Positions 8,009 through 17,948 of a DNA stretch of 54,146 bases are shown here, one piece after another. Numbering within the stretch: the first letter of the stretch is position 1; each line of letters opens with the position of its first letter. The position numbers and the translations under genes were made by a program. The notes below the pieces were generated by a model. It had not been told where the DNA came from and did no database searches. It was given only the letters and a program-made list of their open reading frames with translations. This DNA is from Candidatus Rokuibacteriota bacterium (GTDB lineage: Bacteria; Methylomirabilota; Methylomirabilia; Rokubacteriales; CSP1-6): positions 1 through 54,146 of the forward strand of contig VBPC01000057.1 in NCBI GenBank assembly GCA_005887895.1, written 5' to 3'.

Positions 8009-8950
8009 ATGCTCGCCGAGATCCTTCGGCGCCTGATGGCCACCCTCCCGGTCATGGCGGTGGTCGCCATCGCGGTGTTCGCCCTCCTGCACGTCACGCC
8101 CGGCGACCCGGCCGTGATCATCGCCGGCGACTACGCGACGACCGACGACATCGCGCGCATCCGGACGCGCCTGGGTCTCGACCAGCCGTTTACCACCCAG
8201 GTCGCGATCTGGGTCGGCCGCATCGTGCGCGGCGACCTCGGGACCTCGATCTTCTCGGGGCTGCCGGTGTCGACGCTGATCGGTCAGCGGGCGGGCACCA
8301 CGGCGTGGCTCACGCTGTTCGCCATGCTCATCAGCGTCGGCGTCGGCGTCCCGGTCGGCGTGGTGGCGGCCTGGCGCCGGGGCTCGTGGATCGATCGCGC
8401 CGTCATGGTGTTCGCGGTCTCCGGCTTCTCCATGCCGACGTTCTGGCTCGGTTTCATCCTCGTCTACGTCTTCGCGATCACCGCCGGCTGGTTGCCGGTG
8501 CAGGGCTATCTTCCCGTCGCGTCCGGGGCCTGGCCGTTCCTGAGTCACCTCATCCTGCCGGCGCTCACGCTCTCGGTCGCGTACATGGCGCTGATCGCCC
8601 GCATGACCCGGGCCAGCATGCTGGGCGTGCTCGAGGAGGACTACATCCGCACGGCGTTCGCCAAGGGCCTGGCGCCGCGCGGGGTGCTGATCCGTCATGC
8701 TCTCAAGAACGCCTCGCTGCCCGTCGTCACCATCGTCGGGATCGGCTTCGCGCTCCTCATCGGCGGCGCCGTCGTGACCGAGAGCGTGTTCGCCCTGCCC
8801 GGCCTCGGCCGCCTCACGGTCGATGCGATCGTGCGACGCGATTACCCGGTGATCCAGGGCGTGCTGCTGGTCGTCTCCGGCGTCTACGTGCTGATCAACC
8901 TGGTCGTCGACGTCCTCTACGTCGTCCTCGACCCCCGGATAAGGTACTGA
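8009..8950 (+). CDS. ABC transporter permease, DppB type
   Basis: This is a full-length 313-residue inner-membrane permease. It has the N-terminal helix, the HVTPGDPA block, the EAA-loop region (EDYIRTAFAKGLAPRGVLIRHALKNA) that couples to the ATPase, the GGAVVTESVFALPGLG segment, and the terminal LDPRIRY. It lies between its solute-binding protein and a DppC-type gene whose GTG start is 1 bp behind this stop. It serves as the intact reference for the shortened paralogue at 15823. Confidence 0.93.
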   Translation: MLAEILRRLMATLPVMAVVAIAVFALLHVTPGDPAVIIAGDYATTDDIARIRTRLGLDQPFTTQVAIWVGRIVRGDLGTSIFSGLPVSTLIGQRAGTTAWLTLFAMLISVGVGVPVGVVAAWRRGSWIDRAVMVFAVSGFSMPTFWLGFILVYVFAITAGWLPVQGYLPVASGAWPFLSHLILPALTLSVAYMALIARMTRASMLGVLEEDYIRTAFAKGLAPRGVLIRHALKNASLPVVTIVGIGFALLIGGAVVTESVFALPGLGRLTVDAIVRRDYPVIQGVLLVVSGVYVLINLVVDVLYVVLDPRIRY

Positions 8951-8951
8951 C

Positions 8952-9729
8952 GTGGCGGTGCGCGCCACCTCGCTCGGGGACGGACCCTCCACTGCCGCGC
9001 TCGCCGCGTCGGAACGGTCGCCATCGCCGGCGCGGCGCTTGGTGGCCCGCCAGCCGATGTTCGTGGCCGGCGCCGTGGTGCTCCTGCTCATCCTCGCCAG
9101 CGGCGTGCTGGCGCCGCTGTGGTGGACGGGCGACCCCCAGCAGATGAAGCCGATCCAGCGGCTGCAACCGCCCTCGGCCCAGCGCTGGTTCGGCTCCGAT
9201 CACTTCGGACGCGACGTCTACACGCGCACGCTCTACGGCGCCCGCGTCTCGCTGCTCGTCGGCGCCGCGGTGTCCGTGCTGAGCCTCGCGCTCGGCACCG
9301 GCCTCGGCCTGGTCATCGGCTTCTATCGCCGGCTCGACACCATCATGATGCGCGTGATGGACGGCCTGATGGCGATCCCGGCCATCCTGCTGGCGCTGGC
9401 GCTGATGGCGATGCTGCGGGGGAGCGTGCGGAACGTGATCATCGCGCTCGTCATCCCGGAGATCCCGCGGGTGATCCGCCTCGTGCGCGCCTCCGTCCTC
9501 TCGCTGCGCGAGCACATGATGGTGGAGGCGGCCCGGGCGCTGGGCGTCGGCACGCCGCGCATCCTGCTGCGCTATATCCTGCCGGGGCAACATCATGGCC
9601 GAGGGCAAGACCTACGTGCAGCTCGCGTTCTGGATCATCCTCTTTCCGGGCCTCTTCCTGGCGCTGACGGTTCTGGCCATCAACCTCGTCGGCGACGGCC
9701 TCCGCGAGCTGCTCGACGTGCGCGGCTGA
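8952..9729 (+). pseudogene. ABC transporter permease, DppC type, internal deletion with frameshift
   Basis: The frame is normal to about position 9585: N-terminal helix, FGSDHFGRDVYTRTLYGAR, and EAA loop ending LLRYILP. It then runs out of frame. A second frame resumes the family pattern with GNIMAEGKTYVQLAFW and ends LLDVRG at 9729. Compared with the DppC gene at 16652, about 38 residues are missing, namely the segment holding LSFLGLG and the helix before it. The missing block and the frame change occur at one point, so this looks like one deletion and not a programmed shift. It may be an assembly loss. If real, the importer lacks a working second permease. Confidence 0.85.
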
Positions 9730-9780
9730 CCGCCGGCTGACCGCCGGCCTTGACGGAGCGCCGCCGGCGGCGCTACGGTC

Positions 9781-11088
9781 GTGGCCGTCCCCGTGAGACC
9801 TGGGCTCCGGCTTCCGTGCTCGCTGCTGGCGCGTGCCGCGGCGCTCGCGCTGATCGCGTGCGCGGGGCCGGCGACGACGTCACCGGACGCGCTGCCGGCC
9901 GGCGCCGCCGCGCCGCGCTTCGCCCCGGGCGGGTTCGACGCCGAGGCATACGGCGCTGCCGACGGCTATCCGCCGGGCAACCGCTCGACGTTCTTCCGGC
10001 TGCCGTACCTGGTCGGCTCGCACAGTCATCTCGACGAGATCTTCGAGGGCCGCGTCGTCCGGCGGGCACCGCGGCCGTCGGCGCTGGCGCGCGCGGCGAC
10101 CGCCCCCTCCATCGCGTACACGTTCCAGGGGGCGAGTCTCACGCTCGACGACTATCTCGCCCGCAATCCCACCACTGGGTTGCTGATCGCCCGCGGCGAC
10201 ACGATCCTCGTCGAGCGCTATCAGTACGGACGCACCGATCGGCAGCGGTTCACCTCGTGGTCGATGGCGAAGACGATCACCTCGATGCTGATCGGCATCG
10301 CGATCGCGGAGGGTCGCATCCGGTCGGTGGACGATGCGGCGGAGGCCTACGTGCCGGCGCTGGCCGGGACGGAGTACGGACGCACCTCGCTCCGCCACCT
10401 CCTGCAGATGTCGTCCGGCGTCAAGTTCGTCGAGCAGTACAGCGGCGACGACGACGTCACCGAGCTGGCCCGTCACACGTTCCTGCGGCTGCGGCCGGGC
10501 GGGGTGGAGGCGGTGCGCCCGTTCAACGAGCGGGAGGCGCCCGGCGGCACACGATTCTCGTACGCGTCGTCCGAGACGCAGGTGCTGGGTCTGGCGCTGC
10601 GCGGCGCCGTGGGACGGCCGGTGGGCCATTACCTCGAGGAGAAGATCTGGCAGCCGATGGGCGCCGAGGCCGACGCGACGTGGCTCGTCGACGACACCGG
10701 CCAGGAGTCGACCTACTGCTGCATCAACGCCGTCCTGCGGGACTGGGCGCGCGTGGGGCTGCTGCTCGCGAGGGACGGCCGCGCGCACGGCCGCCAGATC
10801 ATTCCCGCCGACTGGCTCCAGGCGGCCACCACCGTGCGCGCCGATCAACCCCATCTGCGCCCGGGCACGGCCACCGGCTTCTTCGGCTACGGCTACCAGG
10901 CCTGGATCCTGCCCGGCGAGCGCCGGATGTTCGCGCTCCTCGGCGTGCGCGGTCAGTCGATCTACGTCGACCCGACCGCGCGGCTGGTCATGGTGCACAC
11001 CGCCGTGCGCCGCCAGCCCGCCGGCGACCCCGGCAACCGCGAGGCCGGCGCCCTCTGGCAAGCTCTCGTGCGCACGCTCGGGGGGTGA
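9781..11088 (+). CDS. beta-lactamase-family serine hydrolase, probable lipoprotein
   Basis: The 435-residue protein has a hydrophobic N-terminus with a lipobox (LIAC), so it is probably exported and lipid-anchored. The class C beta-lactamase/esterase fold is shown by SMAK (SxxK nucleophile and base), a YAS element in the YxN position, and a C-terminal GVRGQ near the KTG/HxG position. This family includes esterases and D-aminopeptidases as well as true beta-lactamases, so the substrate is open. The start is uncertain; GTG at 9781 and GTG at 9793 are both in frame. It lies 51 bp behind the broken permease gene on the same strand, but a functional link is only a guess. Confidence 0.8.
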   Translation: MAVPVRPGLRLPCSLLARAAALALIACAGPATTSPDALPAGAAAPRFAPGGFDAEAYGAADGYPPGNRSTFFRLPYLVGSHSHLDEIFEGRVVRRAPRPSALARAATAPSIAYTFQGASLTLDDYLARNPTTGLLIARGDTILVERYQYGRTDRQRFTSWSMAKTITSMLIGIAIAEGRIRSVDDAAEAYVPALAGTEYGRTSLRHLLQMSSGVKFVEQYSGDDDVTELARHTFLRLRPGGVEAVRPFNEREAPGGTRFSYASSETQVLGLALRGAVGRPVGHYLEEKIWQPMGAEADATWLVDDTGQESTYCCINAVLRDWARVGLLLARDGRAHGRQIIPADWLQAATTVRADQPHLRPGTATGFFGYGYQAWILPGERRMFALLGVRGQSIYVDPTARLVMVHTAVRRQPAGDPGNREAGALWQALVRTLGG

Positions 11089-11124
11089 ATCGGGCCCGCG
11101 TCGCGCCGAAGCCCGCGTTCGTGA

Positions 11125-11367
11125 TCATCGCCCGCGCGCCTCGAGGGCGGCGTGGCTCAGCCGCAACCGGCAAATGCCGTCGTCGAGCCCGTCGCTGAAC
11201 CGCCGCAGGGCCTCCGCCGGAATCCGCCGCAGGGCGTCGATCTCGAACAGGGACAGCTGAAGGCCGGCCTCGACGCTGGCTCGGGCCGGATCGGCGAAGA
11301 ATGCCTCGCGAAATGTCTCGTCGGTGGTCAGCTTGCCGATGGCTCTCTCGACCGCTGGCTGGCTCAT
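11125..11367 (-). CDS. Os1348/Franean1_4349-type NHLP-clan peptide (possible RiPP precursor)
   Basis: The 80-residue product has the pattern I know from Os1348-family NHLP-clan proteins and Franean1_4349-type RiPP precursors: a helical leader (AVERAIGKLTTDETFREAFFADPARA), then EAGLQLSLFEIDALRRI, and a short tail with one cysteine (DGICRLRLSHA). No modification enzyme lies next to it, so it may be an orphan substrate or a non-RiPP relative. I start at ATG 11367 behind GGAAAGGAC. A sigma-54-type promoter lies just upstream, and the sigma-54 activator gene is the next gene upstream on the same strand. Role unknown. Confidence 0.75.
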   Translation of the reverse strand: MSQPAVERAIGKLTTDETFREAFFADPARASVEAGLQLSLFEIDALRRIPAEALRRFSDGLDDGICRLRLSHAALEARGR

Positions 11368-11399
11368 CGCCCCGTCCTTTCCCCTCGGTGACGGTCGTG

Positions 11400-11417
11400 T
11401 GCAAGGGTCGAGCCCAG
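11400..11417 (-). promoter_or_regulatory. sigma-54 (-24/-12) promoter of the NHLP peptide gene
   Basis: On the minus strand GG-CTCGACCCTT-GC-A gives the invariant GG and GC with exactly 10 bases between. It agrees well with the consensus TGGCACGrNNNTTGCW: TTGCA is perfect, and C, C, G and purine match in the -24 part. The expected start site is near 11389, leaving a 22-nt leader that holds the ribosome-binding site. Confidence 0.6.
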
Positions 11418-11461
11418 ACGACCATCGCGTGTCCTGGCCGACGTCTGCCGGCGGTGTGTGC

Positions 11462-11486
11462 CAGCGCACAGCGCGGGTGTGCGCTG
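11462..11486. promoter_or_regulatory. inverted repeat, candidate activator-binding site
   Basis: CAGCGCACA and TGTGCGCTG form perfect 9-bp arms around a 7-bp spacer. The centre is about 85 bp upstream of the predicted sigma-54 start site, the usual place for an enhancer site of a sigma-54 activator. A further TGCGCAC half-site follows at 11497-11503. The flanking gene encodes such an activator. Confidence 0.5.
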
Positions 11487-11516
11487 CCACGCGAGTTGCG
11501 CACGTGTGGACGGTGG

Positions 11517-13512
<1,996 letters not shown>

Positions 13513-13590
13513 CTGAGTATACGGCGACGCCGTCACGTTCTTTGGGACGCCCGAGCGCGCAGGAAGGATTCGCGGGGAAACCACGGCACC

Positions 13591-13624
13591 CGGAGACCCC
13601 GGAGGATCGGCTCCGGGGTCTCCG
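13591..13624. terminator. 14-bp perfect hairpin downstream of the repeat-peptide gene
   Basis: CGGAGACCCCGGAG and CTCCGGGGTCTCCG form a perfect 14-bp stem with loop GATCGG. It lies 23 bp behind the stop of the QAPRG-repeat gene on the minus strand and before the activator gene. No T-tract follows on either strand, so it may act as an RNA 3'-end stabiliser or factor-assisted terminator. Confidence 0.6.
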
Positions 13625-13647
13625 CGTTGCGCCGGAACTGCTAGGCG

Positions 13648-13977
13648 TTACCGGCCGGCGCCGCGGGGCGCCTGCTGATCGTCCAGCGTGGCCGGGGCCT
13701 GGGTGTCCTGGCCGCGCGGCGCCTGCTGGTCCCCGAGCGTGGCGTTGATCTCCGTCATCCCGCGGGGCGCCTGCTGGTCGTCCAGCGTGGCCGGCGCCTC
13801 CGTGTCCTCGCCGCGCGGTGCCTGCTGGTCGCCGAGCGTGGCGTTGACCGCCGAAGTCAGACCCCGCGGTGCCTGCGTGTCGTCGAGCGTCGCCGCGAAC
13901 GCGGGCATCGCGCCGGCGGTCACGAGCGCCACGAAGCTGCCGGCGAGCACGGCCTTGAGCGTATCGAACGTCTTCAT
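13648..13977 (-). CDS. secreted peptide with five QAPRG repeats
   Basis: This 109-residue protein has a Sec signal peptide (MKTFDTLKAVLAG... cleavage near AFAA) followed by five imperfect repeats of the form (N)ATL-D/G-D-x-QAPRG. They are separated by 4-7-residue linkers such as EDTEAP and QDTQAP. Repeats 1, 3 and 5 carry TLDD and repeats 2 and 4 carry NATLGD, so the unit alternates. A very strong AAGGAGGAA site precedes ATG 13977. There is no cysteine and no known domain. The regular PRG could mark processing sites or a ligand-binding repeat; I cannot assign a function. Confidence 0.72.
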   Translation of the reverse strand: MKTFDTLKAVLAGSFVALVTAGAMPAFAATLDDTQAPRGLTSAVNATLGDQQAPRGEDTEAPATLDDQQAPRGMTEINATLGDQQAPRGQDTQAPATLDDQQAPRGAGR

Positions 13978-14170
13978 CGTCGTGTTCCTCCTTCTGCACC
14001 TTTCGATGTGTACCGGCTCCCGAGCGTTGCATCCGCTCTGCCGAATGCGCCGATCGCGCGAATCCGAGGCGGCGCGCAATACCGCGTGGTGCCCGAGTGC
14101 GCAGCGCGACGCAGGTCGGTGCGTGTTTCGGGACACTCTGCGCAGGAGCGAACAGCCGCCGCTCCGCGTG

Positions 14171-14204
14171 GCTCGATCGTGCGCAGACCCGCTCGATCTT
14201 GCGC
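14171..14204. promoter_or_regulatory. direct repeat upstream of the second ABC importer operon
   Basis: GCTCGATCGTGCGC and GCTCGATCTTGCGC are 13/14 identical and spaced 20 bp apart start to start, two helical turns, so a dimeric regulator could bind both on one face. They lie 69-102 bp upstream of the solute-binding protein start. I see no other feature in the 295-bp gap between the divergent genes. Confidence 0.35.
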
Positions 14205-14272
14205 GAACGGGCCCGATCGGATACGTTGTCGCCGCTCGCGCATCCTCGCGCGCGATGGAGGATGAGGAGACG

Positions 14273-15826
14273 ATGAGAACGACGACGCTGGCGGTCCTCA
14301 CCATGATCGTGACGCTGGGCGCTGCGGCGCTCGCCGCCGCCCAGCCGGCCGGCACCCTGCTCGTCGGTCTCGTGGCCGAGCCGGTCAACCTCGATCCCGC
14401 GCAGGTGACCGACCTCAACTCCAACCGCGTGGGCCGCCGCGTCGTCGAGACGCTGGTGACGTTTCCCGACGAGAGCACGCAGATCGTGCCCGGCCTCGCC
14501 GAGTCGTGGACCGTCTCGAGGGACGGGCGGCGCTACACCTTCAAGCTGCGCCGCGGTGTCGCCTTCCATGACGGCTCACCGTTCAACGCCGAGGCGGTGA
14601 AGTTCTCCATCGAGCGCCAGATCAACCCCGAGCATCCGTTCAACAAGCTCGGCAAGTATCCCTTCGCCAACTTCTTCTTCGGCAACGTGAAGGCGGTGGA
14701 GGTCGTCGACGACGCCACGGTGGAGTTCGTGCTCAAGGAGCCGCGCGCGTCGTTCCTGGCGGTCCTCACCGCCGGCGCCGCCTCCATCGTCAGCCCGACC
14801 GCCGTGAAGAAGCTCGGCGTCGACTATCCGTCGCAGCCGGTCGGCACCGGGCCCTTCAAGTTCGTCTCGTGGGAGCGCGGCCAGCGGGTGGTGCTGGAGA
14901 AGAATCCGACGTACTGGCGGTCTCCGGTCAAGGTCGAGCGCGTGGTCTACCGGCCGATCGTGGAAGACCAGGCCCGGCTGACCGAATTGCTGACCGGCGG
15001 CCTCGACCTCATCGTGGGCACGCCGCCCGACTCGGTGCCGCAGCTCGCGAGCAACCCCAAGGTCACGCTGCTCAAGCAGGTGGGTGCCCACGTGTGGTAC
15101 CTCGGCATCAACAACCAGAAGAAGCCGCTCGACGACCGGCGCGTCCGCCAGGCGCTGAACTACGCGGTCAACAAGGAGGCGATCGTGCGCGACGTCCTCA
15201 AGGGCACCGGCTCGCTCTCGCGCGGGCCCGTGCTGCCCGGGACGTGGGGCGCGGAGACCGGCCTCAAGCCCTACCCCTACGATCCGGAGCGCGCGAAGAA
15301 GCTCCTCGCCGAGGCCGGCTATCCGAACGGCTTCGCGACGACGATGTGGGTCCCGGAGTCGGGCTCGGGCATGCAGTCGCCGGTGGCGATGGCCACCGTC
15401 ATCCAGTCGAACCTCAAGGCCGTGGGCGTCAACGTCGCGCTCCAGACCTTCGAGTGGGGCGCCTACCTGGCCAAGCTACGCACCAAGGAGCAGGAGCTGT
15501 TCGCGCTGTCGTGGATGGCCGGCAACGAGGATCCCGACATGGTGATGTTTCCGTTGCTGCACTCGAGCCAGTGGACGCCCGACGGTCCCAACCGCGCGCT
15601 CTACAAGAACGGCGCCTTCGACGAGCTGCTCCACCAGGCGCGGCTGACGACCGACCAGGCCCGGCGCGCCCAGCTCTACCGCGAGGCCCAGCGGATCCTG
15701 ATGGACGACCCGCCGTGGATCTTCATCGACCACGAGATCCAGACGGCGGCCCACGCCAGGCGCGTGCAGGGGTTCAAGCTCCACCCGAGCTTCGACCTGC
15801 GCGTCGAGACGATCTCGCTGAAGTGA
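14273..15826 (+). CDS. ABC transporter solute-binding protein, family 5
   Basis: The 517-residue protein has a Sec-type signal peptide (MRTTTLAVL..., cleavage near AAAQ) and the family 5 fold: AEPVNLDPAQVTD, LRRGVAFHDGSPFNAEAVKFSIER, VGTGPFKFVSWERG, and the VRQALNYAVNKEAIV helix. The ATG at 14273 follows GATGAGGAG at a good distance. Its stop overlaps the start of the next permease gene (GTGA overlap), so the genes are translationally coupled. The ligand is unknown. It is only distantly similar to the two Tat-type binding proteins in this window. Confidence 0.92.
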   Translation: MRTTTLAVLTMIVTLGAAALAAAQPAGTLLVGLVAEPVNLDPAQVTDLNSNRVGRRVVETLVTFPDESTQIVPGLAESWTVSRDGRRYTFKLRRGVAFHDGSPFNAEAVKFSIERQINPEHPFNKLGKYPFANFFFGNVKAVEVVDDATVEFVLKEPRASFLAVLTAGAASIVSPTAVKKLGVDYPSQPVGTGPFKFVSWERGQRVVLEKNPTYWRSPVKVERVVYRPIVEDQARLTELLTGGLDLIVGTPPDSVPQLASNPKVTLLKQVGAHVWYLGINNQKKPLDDRRVRQALNYAVNKEAIVRDVLKGTGSLSRGPVLPGTWGAETGLKPYPYDPERAKKLLAEAGYPNGFATTMWVPESGSGMQSPVAMATVIQSNLKAVGVNVALQTFEWGAYLAKLRTKEQELFALSWMAGNEDPDMVMFPLLHSSQWTPDGPNRALYKNGAFDELLHQARLTTDQARRAQLYREAQRILMDDPPWIFIDHEIQTAAHARRVQGFKLHPSFDLRVETISLK

Positions 15827-16659
15827 GGCGATACCTCGCCGGCCGGCTCCTGCTGCTGGTGCCGGTGCTGGTCGGGGTCTCGATCGTCATCTTCCTGGTG
15901 CTGCATCTCTCGCCCGGCGATCCGGCCGAGATCATGCTGGGCTCGCAGGCCACCCGGGAAGACCTGGCCCGGCTGCGCGCCGACATGGGGCTCACCGAGC
16001 CGCTGCCCGTGCAGTACGTCCACTGGCTCCATCACGTGCTCCGCGGTGATCTCGGTCGCTCGCTCTGGATGAAGCGGCCGGTGCTGCCCGAGGTGCTCGG
16101 ACGTCTGCGGGCCACGCTGCTCCTCACGGGGACGGCGCTGGTGCTCTCGACCGTCGGTGGCGTCGCGCTCGGCGTCGCGTCGGCCCGGTGGCCGCGCTCG
16201 CTCCTCGACCGGCTCAGTGCGGTGGCCGCGCTGTTCGGCGCCAGCATGCCGTCGTTCTGGCTCGGCATCGTGCTGATGGTGATCTTCGCGCTGCGGCTGG
16301 GCTGGCTACCGGCCTCGGGCATGTTCGCGCCCTACGGCGGCGGCGGGCCGCTCGACCTCGCCCTGCACCTCGCGCTGCCGGCGCTGACGCTGGCGGCCGC
16401 CTCGGTCACGATCATCGCGCGGCTCACGCGCAGCACGATGCTGGAGACGCTCGGCCAGGACTACGTGCGCACCGCGCGCGCCAAGGGCGTCGGCGAAGGC
16501 GGCGTGGTGCTGCGTCACGGGCTGAAGAACGCGCTCATCCCGATCGTGACCGTGGTCGGCGTCCAGGCCGGCTACCTGCTGGGCCTGGCTTTCGCGCTGA
16601 TCAACCTGGGCGTCGACCTGCTCTACGCGTGGCTCGACCCGCGCATCCGGTATGAGTGA
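15823..16659 (+). CDS. ABC transporter permease, DppB type, with in-frame internal deletion
   Basis: The 278-residue product follows the DppB pattern to VTVVGVQAGYLLG and then jumps directly to LAFALINLGVDLLYAWLDPRIRYE. The intact paralogue at 8009 has 39 residues at this point (the GAVVTESVFALPGLG block, the periplasmic loop and most of a helix). The junction near 16582 keeps the frame, so the ORF looks complete but the protein lacks part of its last membrane segments and would probably not work. The GTG start overlaps the previous stop. The loss is of the same size as several others in this window, which points to a common cause. Confidence 0.85.
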   Translation: MRRYLAGRLLLLVPVLVGVSIVIFLVLHLSPGDPAEIMLGSQATREDLARLRADMGLTEPLPVQYVHWLHHVLRGDLGRSLWMKRPVLPEVLGRLRATLLLTGTALVLSTVGGVALGVASARWPRSLLDRLSAVAALFGASMPSFWLGIVLMVIFALRLGWLPASGMFAPYGGGGPLDLALHLALPALTLAAASVTIIARLTRSTMLETLGQDYVRTARAKGVGEGGVVLRHGLKNALIPIVTVVGVQAGYLLGLAFALINLGVDLLYAWLDPRIRYE

Positions 16660-17509
16660 CAGGCGCGCGAGCGCGACGGCGCCGCCTGCCCAGGCCCCGC
16701 GCGGGCGCAACGTGCTCGCGGTCGCCGCCGCGGTCGCGCTCGTCGCTGCCGTGCTGGTGGCGGCGCTGGCGCCGTGGCTGCCGCTGCCCGATCCGGACAC
16801 CGTCGATACGCCGAACCGCCTGCGCCCACCGCTGTCGCCCGGCCACGCGCTCGGCACCGACGAGTTCGGGCGCGACCTGCTCGCGCGGCTGGTGTGGGGG
16901 GCGCGGGTGTCACTGCTCGCCGGCGTGGCGACGGCGGCCGCCGCCATGGTGGTTGGCGTGATGCTCGGCGTGATCGGCGGCTTCTACACCGGCTGGATCG
17001 AGACGATCGTGATGCGGCTCACCGACATCTTGATGGCGTTTCCCTACATCCTGCTGGCCATCGCGATCGTGGGCGGGCTGGGGCCCGGCCTGCGTAACGC
17101 CATGATCGCCATTGCGATCGTCGGCTTCCCGATCTACTCGCGGCTCGTCCGCGGCGTGGTGCTCTCGCTGCGCGAGCACGAGTTCGTGGAGGCGGCGCGC
17201 GCGCTCGGCGCCGGCGACGCAATCATCCTGGGCCGCCACATCCTGCCGCACCTGCTCTCGCCGGTGATCGTCGCGTTCAGTCTCGACGTCGGCGTGAAGA
17301 TCCTGGCGACGGCCGGGCTGTCGTTCCTCGGACTCGGCACCCAGCCGCCGACGGCGGACTGGGGCAGCATGCTGGCGACGGGCCGCCAGTTCGTGGTGCT
17401 GAGCCCGCACGTGGCGCTGCTGCCGGGCCTGGCCATCTTCGTCGTCGTGCTGGCGCTCAATCTGCTCGGCGACGCCGTGCGCGACTTCCTCGACCCACGC
17501 GTGGGATGA
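16652..17509 (+). CDS. ABC transporter permease, DppC type
   Basis: This is a complete 285-residue permease with LGTDEFGRDLLARLVWGARVSL, the EAA loop (EFVEAARALGAGDAIILGRHILPH), LSFLGLGTQPPTADWGSML, and the terminal LGDAVRDFLDPR. Its ATG overlaps the stop of the DppB gene. It forms the second importer with the genes at 14273 and 15823. No ATP-binding subunit is encoded in the window, so shared ATPases elsewhere must be assumed. Confidence 0.93.
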   Translation: MSDRRASATAPPAQAPRGRNVLAVAAAVALVAAVLVAALAPWLPLPDPDTVDTPNRLRPPLSPGHALGTDEFGRDLLARLVWGARVSLLAGVATAAAAMVVGVMLGVIGGFYTGWIETIVMRLTDILMAFPYILLAIAIVGGLGPGLRNAMIAIAIVGFPIYSRLVRGVVLSLREHEFVEAARALGAGDAIILGRHILPHLLSPVIVAFSLDVGVKILATAGLSFLGLGTQPPTADWGSMLATGRQFVVLSPHVALLPGLAIFVVVLALNLLGDAVRDFLDPRVG

Positions 17510-17517
17510 GGTGACGT

Positions 17518-17784
17518 ATGGCTCGCTGGCGGCCATTGAGCGTGGGCGTGATCGTGCTGGCGCTGGTCTCGATCGCCCTGACACTGACGCTTCGCGATCC
17601 GGCGAGCCACCTGGGCCGCCTGCTCGCCGCTCAGGTGGTCGGCGTCGGCGCGCTGTTGCTCCTGGGCGTAGACCTGCTGCGCCGCCCCCGGCTGCGCACG
17701 ATCGGCTGGGTCGTCCTCGGCCTGGGGGTCATGACCGCGGCGCTGCTGGTACAGATCGCCGCGCGTCTCGACTGGCGGCACTAG
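17518..17784 (+). CDS. small membrane protein of unknown function
   Basis: The 88-residue product is very hydrophobic, with three likely membrane helices (residues about 8-25, 35-52 and 62-80) joined by short basic loops, which should face the cytoplasm. It starts 8 bp behind the DppC stop, after GATGAGGTG, so it belongs to the importer operon. No family is recognised. It may be an accessory membrane subunit. Confidence 0.6.
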   Translation: MARWRPLSVGVIVLALVSIALTLTLRDPASHLGRLLAAQVVGVGALLLLGVDLLRRPRLRTIGWVVLGLGVMTAALLVQIAARLDWRH

Positions 17785-17857
17785 GGCGCGTGAACGTCAC
17801 CGTCAAGCCGCCGCCCGCAAGACCGAGGAACGCTGGCGTTAGGCACAAGCGTGACCG

Positions 17858-17938
17858 AGGGCCGCCACGGCTGCGCCGGGCCCGCCCGAGCGATTGGGGG
17901 GTTGGGGGGTCATGTCGGGGTCCCCATCTCAAGGAGTA
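17858..17938 (+). repeat. two-hairpin intergenic repeat, copy A
   Basis: First of four related elements. Stem 2 is TGGGGGGTC-ATGTCGG-GGTCCCCA. Compared with the other copies both arms changed C to T, and pairing is kept by G-U pairs. The 3' end of the element supplies the AAGGAG site of the UroD-family gene, whose ATG lies 11 bp further on. The first hairpin is weaker here than in copy B. Confidence 0.6.
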
Positions 17939-17948
17939 CGATCGAGCC

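Noticed and set aside
6140..9091. 983-codon open frame on the minus strand across the first ABC operon
   Set aside because: It is antisense to well-supported genes, its product is a charge-rich mix of His/Arg/Asp without domains, and such frames are common in GC-rich DNA.
8952..9729. Programmed frameshift in the DppC-type gene
   Set aside because: No slippery sequence is present, and about 38 conserved residues are missing at the same point, which a ribosomal shift cannot explain.
11484..11500. Plus-strand sigma-54 promoter TGCCACG-CGAG-TTGC
   Set aside because: The invariant GG of the -24 element is GC, and no plus-strand gene follows. The minus-strand site at 11400-11417 is much better.
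13648..13977. The QAPRG coding repeats as a CRISPR-like array
   Set aside because: The repeats are imperfect, kept in one frame with a signal peptide and ribosome site, and the spacers are coding linkers of similar sequence.
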